A stretch of 58,587 nt of DNA from contig JAJRVM010000140.1 in the NCBI GenBank assembly GCA_024277285.1, positions 1 through 58,587 on the forward strand, read 5' to 3'. Each line of letters starts with the position of its first letter. The stretch's first letter is position 1. This DNA comes from Planctomycetota bacterium (GTDB lineage Bacteria; Planctomycetota; Planctomycetia; Pirellulales; Pirellulaceae). The notes under the pieces are model-generated. The model saw nothing but the letters and a program-made list of their open reading frames with translations. It made no database searches and had not been told where the DNA came from. Positions 53,194-58,587 of the stretch are shown here, piece by piece. Made by a program: the position numbers and the translations under genes.

Positions 53194-54738
53194 GGGCACA
53201 ACCGTGTGCTCGGCGGCCTTTGTGTCATCCAGGTGATTCGTGTCATCCGGGTGATACTTCTTTTCATGAGCATTCGCGCGAGCTCGGAAGAACATGCGCG
53301 CACCCAGGTTCAAACAGATACAGATTGCAAGGCCCCATATTTCCAAGCGATAGACGATCGTGGCAACGCACCCGGTGGCGACGATGGCGACGATCGGAGC
53401 GATGAACCAGCAGGTGATAACCCAAATCGCTCGCCCAAGTTTCGTCTCGGCATCACCCCGCGCGAAGACTCGATCGGAGAGCCCGGAGCCGAGCACTGCG
53501 GCAAAGGCGACATAGGTGGTCGAGACGGGGAGTTTGTGCCCCGAAGCGAACGCGATCACACTGGCACTGACGCCGGTAATCACCGAAGCACGTAATGCGT
53601 CGTAGTGCAACTTCTTTCCTGTTTCGGTCCGCTCGGGTTCGGGAGCTAACGGCTCGTGCTGTGGGCGACTCATCAACAGGAATCGAGCCACTGCCTTGCA
53701 CCAACGAGGTGCGTAAAGTGTCACCTCGTCATATTGGCTACCGGTATTGACTTCCGCGCGGGTAACGCGTTGAGCGTAGGTAGTAAACATGCCGGAGGCC
53801 ATCAGTAAGCCGCAACCGAAAAGTGCCCAGAGTGGGATGGCGGCCTTGGTGGCGATGTCTGCCAGGTCGTTTGGCGCGCCACCTGATTGAAAGAGTTTCA
53901 GGCTGGCCAATCCAGGCGAGGCGGCGTTGGCTAAGTCGTTCTGTCCGAAAGCGAACGCCATGCAGATCATGCCGGCGACGGCCGTGACCGGGAACAAGTA
54001 CTTGTAACTGTGGCGATGTGTGATGACCAACACCATGTGCGTGATTAGCGTCAATGTGCCCCATAGCACCAGCAGTACGACCCATTCGCCATAGATTTCA
54101 AACGTGGTGGTCTTGAGCGTCTTGACGAGTTCGACATTCTTGAGTCCTTTGAAGACCATAAACCACGTGAGCCAAGTGAACATCGCGCCGGTGATCCAAG
54201 GGCCATGCAGCAGGATCGTTTCTCGGTCTTTGACCTTGTCGCGAATGGCGGCTCGAAACACGCGCATGACCAAAAAGGACGCCATGCCGCTGATCGCAAT
54301 GGATGCGACAATACCGGTGGCGACGGTACGCACTTTTGTCCAGGCGACATTGTCGTGTCCGGCGAGGAACCATGCGGCACCGACCAATTCGAATACCAGG
54401 CAGGCGGTGGTACTGACCGGCATGCCGAACCCGGAAAATCCGTAAAGCAACACGGTATCGACAAAATAAACGCTGACGTAGATGGCCAACGCCATTTGCA
54501 CCGTGAGCACCGTTGGATCGAAAATTCCCTTGCGCGCGGTTTCCATCACTCCGGATGAAAACGTCGCGCCCAGGATGACGGCGGTACCGGCGATAACGAC
54601 CGCGACGCGCCGTTTGAGCACGCGCGCACCAAATACCGCATTGACCAGATTGGCAGCGTCGTTTCGTCCTACTTCAATGCAGTCCCAGACAAGCATTCCC
54701 AAGCCGATGAATGTGGCGAGGGCGACAAAACTCAACAT
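53185..54738 (-). CDS. PiT-family inorganic phosphate transporter
   Basis: 517 residues with about ten hydrophobic helices. Both copies of the PiT signature are present: GRNDAANLVNAVFGARVL at the N-terminus and FGQNDLANAASPGLASLKLF in the second half, the internal duplication that defines the family. MPVSTTACLVFELVGAA and LPVSTTYVAFAAVLGSGLSD are the paired serine/threonine hairpins. It moves phosphate with protons or sodium across the inner membrane. The central hydrophilic loop is long. Starts at ATG 54738. Confidence 0.93.
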   Translation of the reverse strand: MLSFVALATFIGLGMLVWDCIEVGRNDAANLVNAVFGARVLKRRVAVVIAGTAVILGATFSSGVMETARKGIFDPTVLTVQMALAIYVSVYFVDTVLLYGFSGFGMPVSTTACLVFELVGAAWFLAGHDNVAWTKVRTVATGIVASIAISGMASFLVMRVFRAAIRDKVKDRETILLHGPWITGAMFTWLTWFMVFKGLKNVELVKTLKTTTFEIYGEWVVLLVLWGTLTLITHMVLVITHRHSYKYLFPVTAVAGMICMAFAFGQNDLANAASPGLASLKLFQSGGAPNDLADIATKAAIPLWALFGCGLLMASGMFTTYAQRVTRAEVNTGSQYDEVTLYAPRWCKAVARFLLMSRPQHEPLAPEPERTETGKKLHYDALRASVITGVSASVIAFASGHKLPVSTTYVAFAAVLGSGLSDRVFARGDAETKLGRAIWVITCWFIAPIVAIVATGCVATIVYRLEIWGLAICICLNLGARMFFRARANAHEKKYHPDDTNHLDDTKAAEHTVVPGG

Positions 54739-55010
54739 CAGATGTTCTCTCTATCGGAGAATAGTTCGGTGCGAGTGGCGGAAAGAGGCGTTGATTTGCG
54801 GGGTCATTTCAGGCGCTTCATGTCGATGACGGTGAGCATAGCAGTATCGACGGCAGCGACAAGCCGGGGGTTGGAAATTGTGTTTTCTGCCCATGAACGC
54901 AGTGTGGACCGAGGATCGGTGCCGCAGTTGTCGTAGGGTGTGTCAAGCTCGCCTCACCAACATGCTGCAGCGGCTCTTAGACTCAATCGACGAAGCGCAG
55001 GCACACCAGA
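54739..55010. other. Intergenic, nothing recognised
   Basis: 272 bases upstream of the PiT gene, shared with the region before the secreted-protein fragment. No repeats or gene seen. Confidence 0.35.
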
Positions 55011-55360
55011 ATGCGGCTTGGCGTCTTCGCGGTTCTTGCCGTCTGCATTCAGCCGCTCACCAGGAGACACAACGCTTGCTCGGGCAAATTCAAATCGCTC
55101 CAGAGTTCATTTTGTAAACTGCAATTTGCACGTTACTTTGCCAGCCTACGGCTGCTGGCGTTCTGCGGCTTCTCGACAATTATCGCGTTTGCCATGCCAT
55201 CATTCAGTGTGGCGCAGGAGTCGATTTGGGTGGAAGGCGAGAGCTGTTCCGAGAAGACCGTGAAAGGACATTCGTGGTACGACCAAGTGGTGACGGCAAA
55301 CTTGTCGGGTGGCGCATGGCTGTCGAATTTTGCGGCAGGGAAACCGGCGACGGCAGCGAA
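55011..55360 (+). pseudogene. 5' remnant of a secreted planctomycete protein
   Basis: The reading frame contains a signal peptide (LLAFCGFSTIIAFAMPSFSV, cleavage at AQE) followed by SIWVEGESCSEKTVKGHSWY DQVVTANLSGGAWLSNF. This 'WVEGE...WYD.V....LSGG.W.SNF' pattern is the mature N-terminus of large planctomycete exported carbohydrate-active or hypothetical proteins, as I remember them. After about 55 residues of mature sequence the frame runs into the antisense of the convergent sulfatase, whose stop codon is at 55362. The rest of the gene is gone. It is probably a deletion or insertion scar. Confidence 0.6.
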
Positions 55361-55361
55361 G

Positions 55362-57152
55362 TTACGGATCGAGTCGTTTCACGTAGGCGTAGTAGGCACC
55401 AATGGTCTTACCGTCGGCCATGTGGAACGTGGCGGTGAAGTTAGAGAGCCCTTTCTTGAGGCGTAGTTTAAAGACGGCTTCCTTGCTGCCTGGCACGACA
55501 TCTTGCTGCGCCGATTGGCCGTCGATTTCAATACTGGCGCGGACGATGGGGAGTGCCTTTCCCGGACGCGTGCGCCAAGCACTCACGCCAGGCACGGGCG
55601 CGGCCGGGGGCAAGGCCGCGTCGATTGCCGCGTCGGCTTCGCGTGGCCAACGCCGCAAGCGGATTTCGTATTGGCCGTCAGCTACGATATTGACTCTCCA
55701 GGGGCCGGTGGAATTGGGACCTGAAAGGGCTCCACGAATCGCCGCATGGTTCCAGGGTGTCATTTTGGGTGCCAGCCAGTCGTGGCAGGTGAGTGTGGTT
55801 GGGTTCTCGGCCGGATGGCCCAGGAAGATCGGGCAATCGTGTGCGAACGTCGGTTCCAATTCCTGCCACCATGCCTCGTAGAATTGCTGGAGCCGCGCGA
55901 CGACATCGGAGTGTTGCGCTGCGACATCTTTCTTCTGGGATGGGTCGGCGACCATATCGTACAGTTGTGTGCGATCAACCAGTCGCCAACGACTGGTCAT
56001 CACTGCGCTTTGTTTCCATTTTCGTGGGTGCAGTACCCGTTGTGAATCGGTAATCAGCATTCGGTCGGGCCACGATCCATTGGCAAGAGTGGCTTGGCCG
56101 TAGAGCAAGGGTCGGATACTGCGCCCGTCGAAAGTGACTCCCGCAGGTGCTGGCAGGTCGCATAGGTCGATGAGGGTTGGCAGGACGTCAATGTGAGCGG
56201 TTAAGTCGGTAACGTCGTGACCACCGAGCAATTTTCCGGCGGGCCAATAGATGAACAGTGGAACGCGGTGTCCGCCGTCGTACTCGCTCCCTTTCTTGCC
56301 ACGCATGCCACTATTAAAAACTTTGTCGCCGGCGGCCGTACCGTTGTCGGTTGTGAAAATGAAGATCGTATTGTCTTCCAGGCCTTCTTCACGAAGCATC
56401 GTTCGGAGTTTGCCAACATTGTCATCGATGTTGGCGATCATGCCAAAGAAATTTGCCAAAGGAGTTCTTAGATTCTGATAAGGAGCACTATACGATTCGG
56501 GCGAATGCATCGGGCCGTGTGGCGCGTTCGTAACAATATAGGCAAAGAACGGCTTGCCGGTTGTTTTCTGAGCGTGGATGAACTGCTTGGCGTACTTGAA
56601 CCAGATGTCGGTGCAGAACCCTTCGACCTTGGTCGGTTGGCTGTTGAGGAAGTACGTGTCATTGAAGTAAGCATTGTTCCAGTAGTCGGGAGTTTGGCCG
56701 ACGCCACCACCGCCATGACGCATGACGAATTGGAATCCGCGATCTTCCGGACGGTACGGTGCGTTGTCGCCCAAATGCCATTTGCCAAACATGCCCGTGG
56801 CATACCCCGCGTCGGCAAACACTTGCCCCATCGTGACCTCATCCGCGCGCAGCAGTGAGCGGCCGAGGATCGTGTGCCATGCGCCCGTTCGATCGGTCCA
56901 GTGGCCGGTCATAATCGCACTGCGCGTGGGGGAACAGGTTGGGGAAACATGATAGTCGGTCAGTCGCACGGATTGTTTGTACAATTCGTCCAGGTGGGGC
57001 GTTTTCAGGACGGGGTTGCCGTGGCAGCTGAGGTCCCCGTAGCCCTGGTCGTCGGTCATCACAAGAATGACGTTTGGGCGTTCTTGTGCGCGGCCAATGG
57101 ATGTCATACAGACTGCCGTGAACGTAACTAGCAAGACAAGGATGTGACGCAT
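55362..57152 (-). CDS. Secreted sulfatase (arylsulfatase family)
   Basis: 596 residues. The signal peptide is MRHILVLLVTFTAVCMTSIG, with cleavage near GRAQE. The catalytic core is intact: VILVMTDDQGYGDLSCHGNP with both metal aspartates, the formylglycine motif SPTCSPTRSAIMTG (C-x-P-x-R), GKWHLGD, FFAYIVTNAPHGP and IFTTDNGTAAGDK. Activity would need a formylglycine-generating enzyme encoded elsewhere. The C-terminal 120 residues (GPWRVNIVADGQYEIRLRRW, AVFKLRLKKGLSNFTATFHM) form a beta-sandwich. The natural substrate is probably a sulfated algal polysaccharide (inferred). Confidence 0.95.
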   Translation of the reverse strand: MRHILVLLVTFTAVCMTSIGRAQERPNVILVMTDDQGYGDLSCHGNPVLKTPHLDELYKQSVRLTDYHVSPTCSPTRSAIMTGHWTDRTGAWHTILGRSLLRADEVTMGQVFADAGYATGMFGKWHLGDNAPYRPEDRGFQFVMRHGGGGVGQTPDYWNNAYFNDTYFLNSQPTKVEGFCTDIWFKYAKQFIHAQKTTGKPFFAYIVTNAPHGPMHSPESYSAPYQNLRTPLANFFGMIANIDDNVGKLRTMLREEGLEDNTIFIFTTDNGTAAGDKVFNSGMRGKKGSEYDGGHRVPLFIYWPAGKLLGGHDVTDLTAHIDVLPTLIDLCDLPAPAGVTFDGRSIRPLLYGQATLANGSWPDRMLITDSQRVLHPRKWKQSAVMTSRWRLVDRTQLYDMVADPSQKKDVAAQHSDVVARLQQFYEAWWQELEPTFAHDCPIFLGHPAENPTTLTCHDWLAPKMTPWNHAAIRGALSGPNSTGPWRVNIVADGQYEIRLRRWPREADAAIDAALPPAAPVPGVSAWRTRPGKALPIVRASIEIDGQSAQQDVVPGSKEAVFKLRLKKGLSNFTATFHMADGKTIGAYYAYVKRLDP

Positions 57153-57511
57153 GGTAGTTGCTTCCTCGTGGGTTCAGAAAGCGGCGGGTAACAGCAAGGG
57201 TGCCCGGTGATTGATGAGCAAAGGCTTGGTCGAGTCAGCTTGAGCTGCCATTCAATCGACGTTTCGCGATCACCCAAGTATACCGGTTTCGAGCAGCAAA
57301 AGCACTCTTAACGAACTGCATAGAGCCTTTGCGTCAGGCCCCGCTCCCGTTGGTCGCTGGAATGGGTGCGACGTGCTGGCGTTTGGGCCGCCCGACGTTC
57401 ATGGTCTGGAACCTCATTGAGTCGCCCGACCCGGCTCGTGCAGGCACGCCGATCGCATGATTTGCGACTCGGCGGTTTGCCGACGTGCGATCCGCCCGTT
57501 ACAATTCGACG
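57153..57511. other. Divergent intergenic region with a piece of repeat F
   Basis: 359 bases. CGTTGGTCGCTGG at 57348-57360 and TTTGGGCCGC near 57384 match parts of repeat F and its surroundings. Promoters of the sulfatase and the metallo-hydrolase must lie here. Confidence 0.35.
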
Positions 57512-58279
57512 ATGCGCATGATGGCTCTCCAATCCGGCAGCAATGGGAATTCGGTTTACATCGAGGCGGCGGGGGTGCGTTTGCTGGTCGACGCGGGGAT
57601 TTCCGGTGTCGAAATGCAGCGACGCTTGGCGACTCAGGGAATCGATGCTCGCGATATCGATGGACTCTTGATCTCGCACGACCACAGTGACCATGTGCGT
57701 TGCATGGGCGTTTACCATCGCAAGTTTGGGATTCCTGTCTACGTCACTAATCAGACAATCAACACTGCTCACCGGCGCGTGCGGTTGGGGACATTTGAAG
57801 AGGTCCGGACATTTGTCCCCGGGGCTAGCCTGAAGTTCGGGCCGGTGACGGTCGAGACGATTCCAACGCCTCACGATAGCGTTGACAGCGTTGGGTTCAT
57901 TGTGGACGACGGGCAATGCCGATTGGGTGTGCTCACCGACTTAGGGCATCCGTTCGACGCGTTGAAGGACGCGCTGAACTCGCTTGACGCGGTGTTGCTC
58001 GAGAGTAATTACGATCCGCAGATGCTCGAGGATGGTCCCTATCCCGTGATGCTGCAGCAACGCATCCGCGGGCCTGGCGGGCATTTGTCGAACCACGAGG
58101 CGGCCGAGTTGTTGCAGCGTGCGTTTCGTGGTCAATTGAAATGGGCATGCCTGGCCCACCTGTCAGAGCACAACAATGAACCAAATCTGGCGTTGCGAAC
58201 GCACCGGCAGGTCGTCGGTGAGGGGGGCTCGGTTATGGTAGCCAACCGTTACCAGGTATCACCCATGCTGGAAGTCTGA
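57512..58279 (+). CDS. MBL-fold metallo-hydrolase, YycJ/WalJ-like
   Basis: About 255 residues from ATG 57512. It begins MALQSGSNGNSVYIEAAGVR shortly after the start, the YycJ-type SGSxGN loop. The zinc motif is LLISHDHSDHVRCMGVYHRK (HxHxDH). VETIPTPHDSVDSVGFIV, LGVLTDLGHPFDAL, LLESNYDPQML and LAHLSEHNNEP supply the remaining ligands. Family members are implicated in double-stranded DNA 5'-exonuclease activity and cell-wall/replication coordination in Gram-positives; the role here is unknown. Confidence 0.92.
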   Translation: MRMMALQSGSNGNSVYIEAAGVRLLVDAGISGVEMQRRLATQGIDARDIDGLLISHDHSDHVRCMGVYHRKFGIPVYVTNQTINTAHRRVRLGTFEEVRTFVPGASLKFGPVTVETIPTPHDSVDSVGFIVDDGQCRLGVLTDLGHPFDALKDALNSLDAVLLESNYDPQMLEDGPYPVMLQQRIRGPGGHLSNHEAAELLQRAFRGQLKWACLAHLSEHNNEPNLALRTHRQVVGEGGSVMVANRYQVSPMLEV

Positions 58280-58587
58280 GAACGGATCACGCGGTTCAAG
58301 CCACGACGGACTCTTTATACGGCGACCGAGCAGTCATTGCCCAGCTTCAAGTGACATCCTGCTTGAAAATCGCGTGGCCAACATTGAAGCAAACCGCGTC
58401 TTGATTCGAGCTCAGCAAAGCGACGATGAATGGAAAACCTTACTTTTGCTAGGTCCCGACTTATCTGACCAAGTTTGTCCCGGATTAGGTGTCTGACAAT
58501 TTGGCTGAGCTGTAGATTTGACGCCGTTTGGGAATACCAGAGAGTCGGCATCCCTGGGCGAACCGCTGTTGCAGAATATCCTCTGTC
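58280..58587. other. End of window, IS-like repeat region
   Basis: After the metallo-hydrolase about 170 bases show nothing. From 58449 the IS-end-like repeat runs to the window edge in the opposite orientation to its other copies. Confidence 0.45.
58449..58587 (-). repeat. IS-end-like repeat, copy 3 (runs off the window)
   Basis: Minus-strand text GAGGATATTCTGCAAC, GGTTCGCCCAGG, TTCCCAAACGGCGTCAAATC, TGTCAGACACCTAATCCGGG and ACAAACTTGGTCAGATAAGT matches copy 2 at 36480-36615 across its full length. Confidence 0.82.

Noticed and set aside
1..58587. CRISPR arrays or cas genes
   Set aside because: No regularly spaced direct repeats with unique spacers were seen. The tandem arrays have no spacers and no Cas-like protein is present.

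Overview
The window looks like chromosomal DNA of a planctomycete, most likely of the Pirellulaceae (Rhodopirellula-like) type. The reasons are the moderately high GC, the mostly monocistronic genes on both strands, the sulfatases and sulfatase-like proteins, many secreted or lipoprotein genes of unknown function, Uma2-type proteins, and dense families of short interspersed repeats. This placement is inferred from gene content; no 16S gene or other phylogenetic marker is present.

Layout. 1-1.4 kb: remnants of an IS21-type element (istB fragment), a zinc-ribbon protein and tRNA-Lys(CUU). 1.7-7.5 kb: a lipoprotein, the sbcD-sbcC nuclease operon and a Uma2 protein. 7.7-9.6 kb: a GAF-GAF-AAA+-Fis sigma-54 activator. 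10.4-15.3 kb: fabI, a NUDIX hydrolase, a secreted HExxH protease and a plsC-cdsA phospholipid operon. 15.8-26.6 kb: an exopolysaccharide locus in two divergent halves. The minus-strand half holds a FemAB/CelD-like acyltransferase, a polysaccharide deacetylase, a flippase and a GT4 glycosyltransferase. The plus-strand half holds a Wzz-like protein, a WecG/TagA transferase and a degenerate sulfatase-fold protein. A 1308-residue secreted protein follows at 27-31 kb.

31-38.5 kb is an accessory stretch with small genes (HIT, heme-barrel, GNAT, winged helix, coiled coil, a second HExxH protease), a truncated OvoA-type methyltransferase and many repeats. 38.9-54.7 kb holds a giant TPR protein, a PhnD-patatin membrane fusion, a membrane GDPD, a dicarboxylate symporter fused to a solute-binding domain, an OprP-like porin, a group II decarboxylase and a PiT phosphate transporter. 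Together these suggest organophosphate or lipid-phosphate turnover and uptake. 55-58.3 kb has a decapitated secreted-protein fragment, a canonical sulfatase and a YycJ-like metallo-hydrolase.

At least seven interspersed repeat families are visible by eye: A, inverted-repeat 'GGGCAAAGAAGATTACGGG' elements, four copies; B, hairpin-rich elements, three copies; C, a 285-bp MITE-like element with terminal inverted repeats, two copies; an IS-end-like 55-bp sequence, three copies; F and G, short repeats; and two unrelated 14-bp tandem arrays. The most unusual proteins are the PhnD-patatin fusion, the symporter-SBP fusion whose transport motifs are altered, and the sulfatase-fold protein in the polysaccharide locus that has lost its catalytic residues.
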